From contig JAMKCF010000012.1 of NCBI GenBank assembly GCA_023634235.1, positions 6,492,329 through 6,556,328 on the forward strand: 64,000 bases of DNA. The letters are read 5' to 3'. Position numbers and translations under genes: made by a program. Origin of the DNA: Pisaster brevispinus. Lineage: Eukaryota > Echinodermata > Asteroidea > Forcipulatida > Asteriidae. Positions within the stretch are counted from its first letter, which is position 1. Every line of letters starts with the position of its first letter. Below the pieces are notes generated by a model, which did no database searches, was not told the origin of the DNA, and worked only from the letters and a program-made list of their open reading frames with translations. Below, in pieces: positions 53,701-64,000 of this stretch.

Positions 53701-56700
53701 ACCCGAGTAAAAAGTAAAATTGTACTGGTATGCCTGTGGATTTATTTTCTGCTGGACTCGGGAAGGCTTTTCAGAGTTGTATGCAAGTCATCATTCCTCG
53801 ATTTGAGTCCAAGTCTGATTCCTCACTGTCAAGTTTGAGTCTTGAGTAATGTGGTTTGAGTCCTAGTCCGAGTCTTCACTGTCAAGTTTGAGTCTTGAAT
53901 CATTTGGTCTGAATTCGAGTCCAAGTCTTGAGTCATTTGGGTCGAGTCTGAGTCTTTGAGCCACTTGGGTCAATTTCAAGTCGTAAGTCTTGAGTCAAAT
54001 GGTTGAGTCCGAGTCTTTGAGTCATATGGGTCGAGTCTGAGTCTTGAATCATTTGAGGTTGAGTACGAGTCCAAGTCTTGAGTCAGTTGGGCTGAGTCCA
54101 AGTTGTAAAGTCCGAGTCCAAGTCATGAGTCCTCACAACTCTGAATCTTGTCACACATCAGGTGTTGAGTCAAACCAAAATAATCTTAAATCAACTGCTC
54201 ATCACATTAATCACTTTTAATTACCACTCCCCCACTAATGCTAAAAATAGAAGTCAGTACCCGGATCTCACAAACTGTGTCAATTTGTACTGATGTGCGA
54301 ACACACGACATGTACATCTGTCCAAGTTGTTTACTCGGGTGTACTGACTACTACTACTGTGGTCTGGGTTGCGGATGCGGTATCCGCGTGACTAGCAGAA
54401 TGTAACTGTCTGACATGCAAGTTTTTTTAGCAAAAGTGACGTCGTTAGTGCTGAGTGCTGTGATCAGTCAGTACACATAAATACGTGAATAACTAATAGA
54501 ATATATATATACACAGTCCTTCATTTAAAGAAATACAAGGAGAGCTATAAGCTGTTCCCTTTAAATTTGTGAAGAGAGCTCTTCGCACTCCTCAAAACCA
54601 AACTTCACACATTTGCCTAAAACTTGAAACTAAAACGTGATTTTATAAAACCTGGCAGGTTATGTTTCAGGACATTTCATATGTGAATTCATATGCACGT
54701 ACCACACTGCAGGATTAGTTTTGCAGATTATTGTATTTGTTGCATGATCAACGCAAATAAACGCCACTACGGGTAGTTCATTTCTTGATGTCCTTCCTTT
54801 TTAAAAAATTCACTTTAAATTTGAAGGAGTGCTAATTCTTGCGCTTGTCGAACAATGTTAAGCAGTGTGGGGGAGGAGAGAGATTGCACACGCTCTCCTC
54901 TAAAATAATTAATTAATAGTACATCATGTACATACAATGTAAATATATGTACAATGCTATTTGCATTAACTGCACACTGTTCGTAACTGCACTACTCCAC
55001 TAAGTGTGTTCTGGGTATCGCTCTTAGTGCACCGTACAGGGACAGTCAAACCACCTGTTTGAATTATTTAGTTCATGCAGTCGTGATCGCTGTGTATGTA
55101 TGCCTTCTTCCATGCAGCAGCACTGCATTCCCAGTCTAGGGCCTCTTGACTCAATATTGTCGCTAGCCTGATTTGTATGCGGTCTCCAGACGCTGTCTGT
55201 ACTGTGTAGTATTCAAGCTGAATGAGATTCCATGATGCCAGCCATTGCAGGCGTGATATAGACATCATTGTCATGCTGCCACCATCTTTAGTCATGTTCC
55301 TTGTCTCTAGTAAGAGTAACGGATGCTAATACTCATTGTGCAAAAAGGAACCAGACTACTTCTCCTTCCAGCCTCGGTGTGGTTTATAATTGAATTGAAT
55401 GGGAGAAAATCAAGATGGCCGCATCATGATGAAGATCTATTCTTTCTACTTTAGACTGATTTTTACATTTTTTGCCCTCGGGAAAACCAGAAAAATTGTG
55501 ATTAACTCTTTCAGTGCCAAGGTCGTACATGTACATTACAATCTTTTTGATGTACATGTATTCTGAAAGCACCATTATTGTACATGTACGATCTTTTTAT
55601 GTACTCAAAAAGTGTCATCAATCATACATGTACGACCCATAAGATACATGTTATTACGAGAGGGCATTATCACTCAAGAAATACTAAATTGACTTTGGGA
55701 TGTAGCTTACACATGTACATACATGTATCAATGCGACACAAATCGGCAAGAAACATTATTTTTGTTTGGTGAGAAAGACTTTTTTTATTTATTTATTTTT
55801 TTCTATACAGAGTTTTGAAATATGTCAACAAGCTAGGCATTTTAGGTTTGAAATGCAAAAAATTTTTTTTAAAATGGGCAACTGAAAGAGTTGAATAGCC
55901 TGAAAAAGTATATTTTTAAAGGCTACACCATGTGAACATACATGTACAGGTCAGCCCTTCATAAAATGTTCTTGCTTTTTTTTTTCAGGGGACAAATATC
56001 ATGCCTGAGCCATTGAACAATTATGAGGAAAACTTACAATTTAATATTGTAGCCCCAGAAGAAAAAATAAGGAAACAAATGTAAAAATATATTATTTGAA
56101 GAAATGATCATTAAATAAATACAACAATTTATCATACAAAATATATATAAAATAATAGAGAAGAAAATTAATAGTAAAAGAGAATATAACAACTACAATA
56201 ACAAAGTGAAATTTCAAAACAATACAGTTTTTAAAACAGCTACATGTACAGCATTGAGAAGTCAAATTAGAAATTGAAATATGTAAATGCCGATAATGCT
56301 TTACTTTGAACAAGAAAAAAAATCTGTTCTCAAACACAAATGTTTATTATTTACATGGTACACATGGTACATTGTACTTGTTGATCAGTTGTAGGGGACA
56401 AATATCATGCCTGAGCCATTGAACAATTATGAGGAAAACTTACAATTTAATATTGTAGCCCCAGAAGAAAAAATAAGGAAACAAATGTAAACATATGTTA
56501 TTTGAAGAAATGATCATTAAATAAATACAACAATTTATCATAAAAACATTTATACAAAATAATAGAGAAGAAAATTAATAGTAAAAGAGAATTCAACAAA
56601 TAACAAAGAGAAATTTTGTTAAATAGCTACATGTACAGTATTGAGAAGTCAAATTAGAAATTGAAATATGTAAATGCTCATCATACTTTAAACAAAAATT

Positions 56701-59700
56701 CCGTTCTCAAACCCAAATGTTTATTGTTTACATGGTACTCGTTGATCGATTGTAGGGTACACTCTGCCTAAAGGTAAACAGTAACTCGACTCTAGGAAGT
56801 ACGGGCACTTTTCATTCTGGTGCAAACAGGAAGAACTTGTGAATGTTGTGCATACATTGTACATCGTTAATTAAGTCTGCACAGTGTTTGCTAATTACTT
56901 AACCATGTTAACACACAATTTATGCATACTGTGCATATACATGTGTGTAAGCTCTGCTAATATAAACTACAGATGTAACCCAGTGTGTGCTCATTTTCGG
57001 TACATTACCTTATGGAGACCAAGGACAAAACAAAAAAGGGAAAACAAACATACAAAAGGTCTCCACATTGAAATCCTAAAGACTGGGGTGCTCCACAAGG
57101 AAATTTGTGTACTAAAGTCTTTGGGAGACTGTTTTAAAAGTGCAGGGACAAAGGAAAGAACAAAAGAATGCTCCACAAGGAGGCATTTATGAGAATGTGT
57201 GCACACATTTGTTTCAAGGGGCACATTGCCTTCAAATCTCTCAACATTTTGCTGTTTGTAATAGACCCCTTTGACCGCTATCACTGAGGTCAAATAAAGG
57301 GAGCTTGCAAGCGCGTACGCGCCACGCACAACTCTCAACCAATGATAGGTCTTCCTTTGACCTAAGTGAGGGCGCTGTTTGAGCTTATGACATCATTGGT
57401 CCTTATTAAGAGTTGTTCATGCACGGAAAAACCTACGTTGTGTTGATTAGTGTGTATTGATTTACAAAAAAACATAAATTTGCCTGCTGCAAATGCAACC
57501 AGTGGAAAATATACATGTAGTCCGCCATTTTGTGGAGTCAATTGGTTCTACAAAAAAGTGTACCGTGTTCTGCAAATTAAATTACATAAAAACCGTGCAA
57601 TTTCAAGGGATATTTTTGTGAATCATATTCTACTTTTAAAAGATCCTTCCGACCATATTCATTTCATAAAAAATGCTTTTTGTAGCCCAAAGTAACCAAT
57701 CTGAAGGAAGTGTATTCCTGTAATACGTTACATCTAGACAGTGAAGTGTGTGATTTATACATGTACATGTGTACCTTCTGTGTACAAGACAGTGAACACC
57801 ATAATTTGGATTTGTGGTTTTCAAAAAAAGAGTGTTGTAAGCATAACTCAGGGTCGTTAATAATCAGTGTGTGTTTGCTTTTATGAATTCCAGGAAAGTG
57901 ACAACCTATGGTGGGACGCATTCGCGACAGAGTTTTTCGAAGACGATGCCAGCCTCACGTTATCATTCTGTTTGGAAGACGGACCCAAAAGATATGGTAA
58001 GTACATGTAATAACGCACAATTCTGTCTGGTGCTGTCCATTTTACATGGACGCGAACAAGCTTAGCCACTGGTAGTCAATGAAAATGGCTTTTAGTTTAG
58101 TTTGAAGTTTAGTTCATGACTTTTATTGTACAACACCAAAGTACAATGTGAGGTGCAAACTGGAACCCAAACAGGCATGGATGCCAACTAAAAGGGACCC
58201 TCGTTCACACATCAAAAACCAAAACCAAAGAAACAATATGAAAAGAAGAAGAAGAAGAAAAAGAAAAAAAAATGAAATGCAATTTTCCAATTTAATACAA
58301 TTTTAAACAATCGTTTATCACGCTCTGCAAAAAGAGTAAAAGGTCAGCGTAATTAACCATGAGATTATGACTATTTTTAAATGCAGTTGAAAAAAAAGAA
58401 GCTTTCCAGTGCCAGCATACAATACATTAGGAGTGGGGGGGGGGGGGGGTGGGGTGGCAGGGTGGGAATAAATCACTTCTAATGTGCACGCTACATGGAA
58501 TCATGTTCTGGAAGGCACTGGCTGTTGGAAAGTCAACATTAGTGAAATGACAGTATTTTAGAAATGTATACATGTTAAATGTATTATCAGATAGTTGAGA
58601 GTGCCCACTGTTTTAAACACAAAGTTTAAACCCATTGTTAGTGAAATGACAGTGTTTTAGAAATGTGCATGTTATGTATTGTCAGATAGTTGAGATTTAC
58701 CGGTAGTGTGTTTTAACACAAATTTTAAACACTTTGATTTTGAGCGACTATATTTGCCAACATACATTTGTAAAGAAACCTTCCATTCATCTTATACTGT
58801 AAACCGCTTTGAGGCATGCAAAAGGTGCTCTATACAATGTACATTACATGTCTACATGTATTCTCCAGACATGAGATTTGTCAGTTTTTTTTCCTGATTC
58901 CAGGATTTTTCTTTGATCTCCCCGCACTTTCAGATTTTTCTTGATAGAGGCGAAAATCCATCACAGAGATGAAAGACGTGCCTTTATTAGGACTAAAATG
59001 TAATATTCAGTACATTCAGGGAACTTCATCTCCGCGCCAAGATGAAATTGGAATCCAATTTTCAGGATTTTTCATTTGCTATTGATCTCATTCCAGATTC
59101 TTATCATTAATTATATTCTATGAGATACGTGTAGGGCCCAAGTTCGCAGAGCGCAGTGCTTATAAAGCAGAAATAAAAAACCTATCTTCTTTGAAAACAA
59201 GTTTCAGCGGGGAGCCAGTCGCAAACAGGTCACTCAACATGGTATTTTGACTGGTAACCCTTTTTTTGGTCATTTCAGTAGGGCGCCCTCGCCTAGAGGT
59301 CAAAAGGAGGTTGTTCATTGGCCAATCCTGTGCGCCGCACGTACAAATCTGTGCGTTTCGATTGTTTCGTCACCATTTTACCTCTAAGATGGCGGCTGGA
59401 TGACGTCAATGCATAAGGTCCATTGGTTTTTGCTCAGCTACATTTTTTGTGTGGCTTGAGCAGCAAAACTGAGTGTCCATTTTGAACTAAGGCCGTGTCC
59501 GAAATGGCCGCTGCAGCTACGGCTAGATTTTCGCCTCATTACGCGTTGAAGTACAGTATATGTAGAACATCCATAGCAGCACCCTTAAAAACAGTCATAC
59601 ATGTAGCTGTAGCTGTAGCCGCGAACATCGGATTTGGCCTTAGTTTGCGTAGTAAAAGAACTCAAGTCCCATCGTCATTTTGAACCCCTCGTGATTTTCT

Positions 59701-59879
59701 CCACAGCTATCGGCCGGACGCTCATCCCGAGATATTTCCGCACGGTATTTGAGGGAGGAGTTACAGATCTGTATTACCTCCTGAAGCATCCGAAGGAGTC
59801 GTTCCATAACACCACCATCACGCTAGACTGCGATCAGACCACGATGGTCACACATCACGGCAAACCAATGTTCACAAAG
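50577..59879 (+). CDS. LDB: LIM-domain-binding protein (LDB/NLI/CLIM/Chip), 5' part, 3'-partial
   Basis: Exons 50577-50747 (phase 0 out), 57894-57996 (phase 1 out) and 59707-59879 (phase 0 out) join in frame to 149 codons. ATG 50577 has an in-frame TAA four codons upstream. The conserved region runs RRHTPF...QPDYRIYELNKRLQQ, then DNLWWDAFATEFFEDDASLT, FCLEDGPKRY, IGRTLIPRYFRTVFEGGVTD, LYYLLKHPKESFH, LDCDQTTMVTHHGKPMFTK. This is the start of the LDB dimerisation domain. LDB proteins are nuclear scaffolds that dimerise and bind LIM-homeodomain and LMO proteins through a C-terminal LID, linking enhancers and promoters. The rest of the domain and the LID are beyond 64000. The N-terminal 30 residues are not conserved, and an alternative first exon may exist at 44165-44205. 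Confidence 0.93.
52845..53010. repeat. Dispersed repeat with CTCCCTGATTG blocks, copy 2
   Basis: Matches 25670-25850 through TGATTCTGCAGA, AAACCAATCTTT, CTCTGATGAACAAAT, ATCTCCCTGATTGTTG and ACTCCCTGATTGCAAGATC. Confidence 0.6.
53770..54145. repeat. Imperfect GAGTC/AAGTCTTGAGTC repeat tract
   Basis: Phrases such as GAGTCTTGAGTCATTTGGG, CGAGTCTGAGTCTTTGAG and CACTGTCAAGTTTGAGTCTT recur at irregular 30-60-bp spacing. Resembles, in style, the GAGGCC-rich ends of the 13647-14792 element. Confidence 0.7.
55988..56754. repeat. Direct tandem duplication, 406-bp unit
   Basis: GGGGACAAATATCATGCCTG starts at 55988 and at 56394. Both copies run through CCATTGAACAATTATGAGGA, AATATTGTAGCCCCAGAAG and TTTACATGGTAC...GTTGATC. 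Small differences and deletions make copy 2 shorter (about 361 bp). Confidence 0.92.
57220..57720. repeat. Dispersed repeat, GGGGCATTGCCTT family, copy 2
   Basis: Starts GGGGCACATTGCCTTCAAAT and ends CAATCTGAAGGAAGTGTATT, which are roughly inverted (MITE-like ends). The interior has CCGCCATTTTGTGGAGTCAA and TTTTAAAAGATCC. See copy 1 at 17700. Confidence 0.6.
57894..57996 (+). CDS. LDB: LDB exon: WWDAF-TEFFEDDA block
   Basis: Acceptor TATGAATTCCAG, donor GTAAGT. ESDNLWWDAFATEFFEDDAS and LTLSFCLEDGPKRY are near-invariant in LDB proteins. The exon border after KRY falls in a codon (phase 1). Confidence 0.95.
57997..59706 (+). other. LDB intron
   Basis: Contains a GAAGAAGAA/poly-A tract (58238-58272), a poly-G run (58433-58450), a short internal duplication (about 58540-58720, TTAGTGAAATGACAGT twice), a GGGCCCA repeat (59138-59262) and the foldback copy at 59491-59641. 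Confidence 0.55.
59491..59641. mobile_element. Foldback element with GGCCGTGTCCGAAAT ends, copy 2
   Basis: Left AAGGCCGTGTCCGAAATGGC, right ATCGGATTTGGCCTTAG, roughly inverted; contains AGCTGTAGCTGTAGCCG as in copy 1 (35861-36206). CTAA/TTAG borders suggest a TA-type target. Confidence 0.6.
59707..59879 (+). CDS. LDB: LDB exon: IGRTLIPRYFR block
   Basis: Acceptor TTTTCTCCACAG; the donor is GT followed by a long A-run (GTAAAAAAAA), somewhat weak. Encodes IGRTLIPRYFRTVFEGGVTD through HHGKPMFTK. Later LDB exons were searched for up to 64000 and not found. Confidence 0.95.
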
Positions 59880-59960
59880 GTAAAAAAAAAAAAACCTCCC
59901 AAGTTTCCCCGTAACATTTTCAGAGATGGATCAGTGAGTTATTGTTTCACTAGTCCTTAA

Positions 59961-60334
59961 AGGGAAGGTATACATTTGGTAATGACTCTGAAAATTAATG
60001 GCAATAAAAACTTACTTGGTAAGAAGTACAGCAGCATTGGATAGTATAATGCATTTGGAGAAACTTTTCACCTCGAAGTACTGCGGTTATGGAAAATATA
60101 TCACTTTTTATCCCCAAAAATTTTAATCTGAGAACCGTAACGCTTTTCAGATCGTGTATTCCTGTAGGAAATATTCTTCCTGCGTGGAAATATTTGCTCC
60201 GGTTTTTCTCAAAAACGCGGCCACCTTTTGAAGTGAAATTTTCACAGGTTAGTTTTATTGTATGTACATGTACCTACATTTATATAGGATTAAAACAATC
60301 AAACGGTTCCAAAAACCAAAGGTATACTTTGCCT
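59961..60334. mobile_element. 374-bp MITE with TTAA target duplication
   Basis: TTAA flanks both sides (59957-59960, 60335-60338). Ends AGGGAAGGTATACATTTGG and CCAAAGGTATACTTTGCCT are inverted with a few mismatches. TTAA targets are typical of piggyBac-type elements. Relatives: 8030-8250, 23170-23370, 32380-32600 and 36750-37075. Confidence 0.65.
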
Positions 60335-63300
60335 TTAAGCTTTTTCATTGGTCAGTAAAACCCTGTAGTGAGGGCCCACTGTCTGCACATCATGACAATT
60401 TAATATTGCCATTGTCCTTATCCACATCGTACACACTGGTCAGCTTATTATGTCATACATGTATGCCATGATATCCTAAACTGGACCAGGCCACTCGTAC
60501 TAGAGGGGGGTGTCAATCAACAGGGGTCAGTTATTAGGTTAGAAGGTGGCAAGAGACAAAACTCTGCCAGCATTCTTTGTCAGTGATAGATTAAAACCAA
60601 GATAGATTATAAAACTTAATTAAGCAAACAAATGAGCTTTAAGTTAGCCAAGGCAATGCCTGGACTTGTAGACAACACACTTGGATAAACAAATCTTTGA
60701 AAAAAAAAAGCAAAACGAACCCCTTTACTTTAATGGAAAAAGCGTGTCGGCATGTGCTGACAATGTACCACAGGGGAGTTGAAATCAAACAGGTCCCTGC
60801 TGCAGGTTTTTAATGTTTTATTTCAGTATTGGAACTGGACTTGGGATTTTTAAGGCCAGACAAAAAAATTGTTGTGTTTACGGTGAGGGCCTGAAATGAA
60901 GATCCGGGTAGGTAGGGAAATAATTGTTCATTTCTTCCTTCAGTTCATGCATTTCAGAGTTCTTTATTTTAACTAGCCTTGAGCAAGGCGTTGGAGTTTT
61001 TTTGTTTTGATTGAGTTATTTTGTTGTTCTTTGCGCCGCACTACTGTTGTTTTTCATTTCTTGTTATTCTTTGCGCTGCGCAGCCCGCCTGAGCTGTGTG
61101 TGTGTGCACGGTCTGTGTGTGTTAACACACTGCACTGTCCAACCTACGTACAGTAGTAGTAGTACGGGCGTTGTGCTCATTGTGATACACACATTTCGCA
61201 CGGTGTACAGTACACGTATACCGGGGTTAAAGGCTATATTTTGACATTAAAAAAGACTGAAGACAATCAGAGCATACTTGGAGCATTTCAGGTGAAAATT
61301 TTTCAATGGAAGTTTTCCCGACCTTGACCATCTTTGTACCATGTTAGTTGTGTACAAATAAATAAGTACATGTAAACAGTTACATTTTCAATCTTACCAA
61401 TGTTGTGCACGTCCTTTCAATTTTCTCATTGCACAGCAAAAAAAAGAAAGACCTTGAACCCTCAAGCCAAAGACTAACGTTTTGTGTTTTGAAACACAAA
61501 ACGTGAAAAAATCCAGCCCCAAAATAAATTCTCATTACGGCGTGTATAGAAGAAAAAAAAGTAAGAGGAGGCCTCGTCCGTGGCAATCCTGCAGCTAAAT
61601 CTCAGAGGACCCGATGAGACTTCACACTGATTGTACACCGTGGATGTACGCTCCTCATTATTATCCCACTTTAGCACTCATTGTCCGGCACCACAATGGG
61701 CCAGTGTAGCTCCACATCGGAAGAAATCGCACAGCGTAATCAGCGTAATGCACTCTTTAACTTAATATTTCTTCAGTATCATTTTATATCCTGTGGGAAA
61801 TCTTCAAGAAGTGCACTCGTCGTGACGAACCGTCTTAATTTGGGTTTCTGCTTCTTTTGGCGAAGTCGCTGGTTCAAAATGTTTGTGTTCGTGAATCTGT
61901 AGAAGATTGGAAATGATGCACTCTTGCAGAAAAGCACGATGAACAAATTACGCAGTTCTGCTGGTAAAAGTTAATCACAGAATTTATGTTTCAACAAAAA
62001 TTTGAAAGAAGACAGCTTCATTTACCGAGAAAAAATAAGTAACAAAGTACGTGTACAATGACAATATTGTACAAATACCATGTACGACAGTTGCAGAGTA
62101 CAGTATTTAACCTGCCTATTCAAATGGGAGGAGGTCCACCTCACTACTTTCTGTGACTGCTTTGCTCAGTTAAAAAAAAAAAATGTGCCAACATCCCCAC
62201 CCCGAAGTTTGTCTCAAAGGAATTTTAAAATGTTGGTTTTGTGTTGTATTTGAGCTTTATTTCTTGACCTCTATGTATCAAGAACTCACAATTTGGAGGT
62301 GTCAGTGGGTTCATAGACCCTGTAAGCGCTGCATTCTTGTCGATTTGCATACTGCGTAAATTCAGCTTTAATCATTGGTTTGAGTTTTTACCGCCTCTCT
62401 CTGTTCATTAGCCAGTGGAAACAGTTTGCAAGCTGTCCACGGTCACATAGAATTCACGAATCACACAGACTTCCTTTTGAGGACAGTTTAATTCTGTTCA
62501 GTAATGCAGTGCATGTCCATGTCGTTTACATGAAAGCAGCGATAAGTAGGACAACATTTGTTTTCTGATACACAACAGAATTGAAAAAAAAAAAAAAATC
62601 CTTATTTTTAAATGTAGCTCCTCACACCTTGCAGGAAAAATTTGATACGCCCATCGGGGGAGTTGCATGTAAAGCGCTGTATCACAGCTCATTATTGTTA
62701 TTAGTATTATTAAATGTACAATCAATTTGGTGGTGGGTTGAATTATGCAAAACGGAAACATTTATTTTACATTGATTTAGGTCTTGCTCTCCCCCCCCCC
62801 TTCAACTAGATCACAAACTGAATTCTAAGCAGGTAATTTACGCAAAGGATCAGCAGTAAGTAAATCATGTGGTACAAAAGTCATAAACTCGTTGACTGGA
62901 AATGAAATACAAGTCACACAAATTTGTTTTTAATTCCCTATTTTCATTTATTAATTTTGTTTTCCAATTGATGATTTTCATTGTTGAAATAAATCATGTC
63001 TACTTTAAAAAAAAAAGTTCAGAAAACCACAGGCTTAACACGCTCTGATAAATATATTTACCTAAAAATTTCTCAGTAATGGAATTATCAATTTCAACCC
63101 CCCCCCCCTCGCTGGTTGTGTGACTGCTGTTTGTAGGGATGGCACATGTGGTATCACTCGTTGACCTGTATTTGTCTGTTCGCAAAGGTTGGGTGATCAA
63201 CCCTGTATTGTTGTATTGCAAAGAAATTCTTGTTGAAATTGAAATATACTACCAGTTACCTTACATGTATTTAAAATGCACCTGAGAACATGGAAATTTA

Positions 63301-63664
63301 TGCAAAGTGTGGGTTTTTTTTTGGCAACTCTACATGTACAGTGTATACTGTAGATCTCTGAGGAACCACACCTTTCAAGTTTGATTGACGGTAGGGTTTG
63401 ACGTACATGGGACGTGAAGTTCGGAAGGTTTGTGTTGGGTTGTGGATTCTTGCTTCCCCCCGTGGCTGTCTTTTTCTACTAAGCATTACCACAATTTTAA
63501 TGCAGGTTGAAGTTTAGCGCAGCGCTGTGAGTTTTGAGCGGCATCATAGGCCAGAAGTCGGATGCGTGCTGCGGCAATTGCCATATGTCGTTCAACTTCA
63601 CACACCAATAAATCGTTCGATACTCAACGTTTAAAAAAGGTTCTTTTCTTTATAGCATCCTCCA

Positions 63665-63800
63665 GCTACAAGTACTCGGTGGTGTAGTGATAAGACATCT
63701 TCTCTAGAATGGCAAAGGTCATGGGTTCGAATCCTGCCCGAGTAATATGCCTGTGTGATTGTTTTCTCAGGAGTCAGGAACAGTGTACAGTGCTTAACCA
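63665..63800 (+). mobile_element. tRNA-derived SINE, family C
   Basis: CTCGGTGGTGTAGTGATAAG is an A-box-like head, GGGTTCGAATCCTGCCCGAG a B-box, and CTCGG/CCGAG can pair like an acceptor stem. The T-stem pairing is poor and a non-tRNA tail follows, so it is a SINE rather than a tRNA gene. Confidence 0.55.
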
Positions 63801-64000
63801 AATAATATTCTTTATCTCCAATGCAAATTTAACATTATCTGAAATCTTCTGTTAATTTGCTTTACAAAGGGACCAAGGCGACAGCATTGCTACCTGCACT
63901 TTTACTTTCAGCAATTGTTGTTAAAAAACTCTTCCCTTGAAAATCTATGGAGCTTTGAAGTACATGTAAGGTGCTATTTTCTTGATGAAATTACTGGCAC

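Larger units (their letters stand above)
50748..57893 (+). other. 7.1-kb LDB intron
   Basis: Holds a repeat at 51764-51830, a CTCCCTGATTG repeat (52845-53010), GAGTC-rich imperfect repeats (53770-54145), an ACATGTAC-rich stretch (about 55520-55730), a 406-bp tandem duplication (55988-56754) and the 57220-57720 dispersed repeat. No extra exon seen. Confidence 0.55.
59880..64000. other. LDB intron running out of the window
   Basis: Contains the TTAA-flanked element (59961-60334) and a tRNA-like SINE (63665-63800). No further LDB exon was found. Other open frames here are short and lack motifs. Confidence 0.5.

Noticed and set aside
63665..63740. Possible tRNA gene
   Set aside because: The B-box is good but T-stem pairing is poor and a SINE-like tail follows.

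Overview
This looks like nuclear DNA of a multicellular animal: GT-AG introns of several kb, AT-rich non-coding sequence, many tRNA-derived and foldback repeats, and very frequent ACATGTAC/TACATGTA words. The gene families and the repeat style suggest a marine deuterostome, most likely an echinoderm such as a sea star. That placement is inference. There are no operons, CRISPR arrays or prokaryotic signals.

Region 1 (1-27534, + strand) is one long gene, the 3' part of a Skeletor-like DM13-DM13-DOMON cell-surface protein. Fourteen exons splice in phase into 641 codons plus a stop and end in a GPI-anchor-like hydrophobic tail. The 5' end lies left of the window. The introns are full of mobile DNA. 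One intron (7368-15476) carries a complete antisense gene, 12240-8496, probably transposase-derived: a chromo-barrel-like N-terminal region, a conserved central region and a C-terminal zinc knuckle. It has at least two real introns and one frame break.

Region 2 (33332-34639, + strand) is a rhodopsin-family GPCR whose seven-helix region sits in one exon. Its extracellular N-terminus is nearly absent, the TM7 NPxxY motif is lost, and the third intracellular loop is long.

Region 3 (about 37.5-44 kb, + strand) holds one good but unrecognised terminal exon (43685-43953) and a weak candidate first exon (37571-37615), with no convincing exons between.

Region 4 (about 44.1 kb to beyond 64 kb, + strand) is the 5' half of the LIM-domain-binding protein gene (LDB/NLI/CLIM/Chip). 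Three clear exons cover the start of the conserved dimerisation region, and a candidate alternative first exon lies about 6 kb upstream. The 3' exons are right of the window.

The three recognised genes have no obvious shared pathway: an extracellular redox/heme-type domain protein, a receptor and a transcription cofactor. The most unusual material is in the repeats: a 15-bp minisatellite with a 152-bp higher-order unit, a TRIM-like element with two identical 92-bp terminal repeats, several foldback elements with visible target-site duplications, nested insertions, head-to-head SINEs and three local tandem duplications. I saw no wholly new multi-gene system. The best candidates for something undescribed are the intron-nested antisense gene and the unclassified non-autonomous elements.
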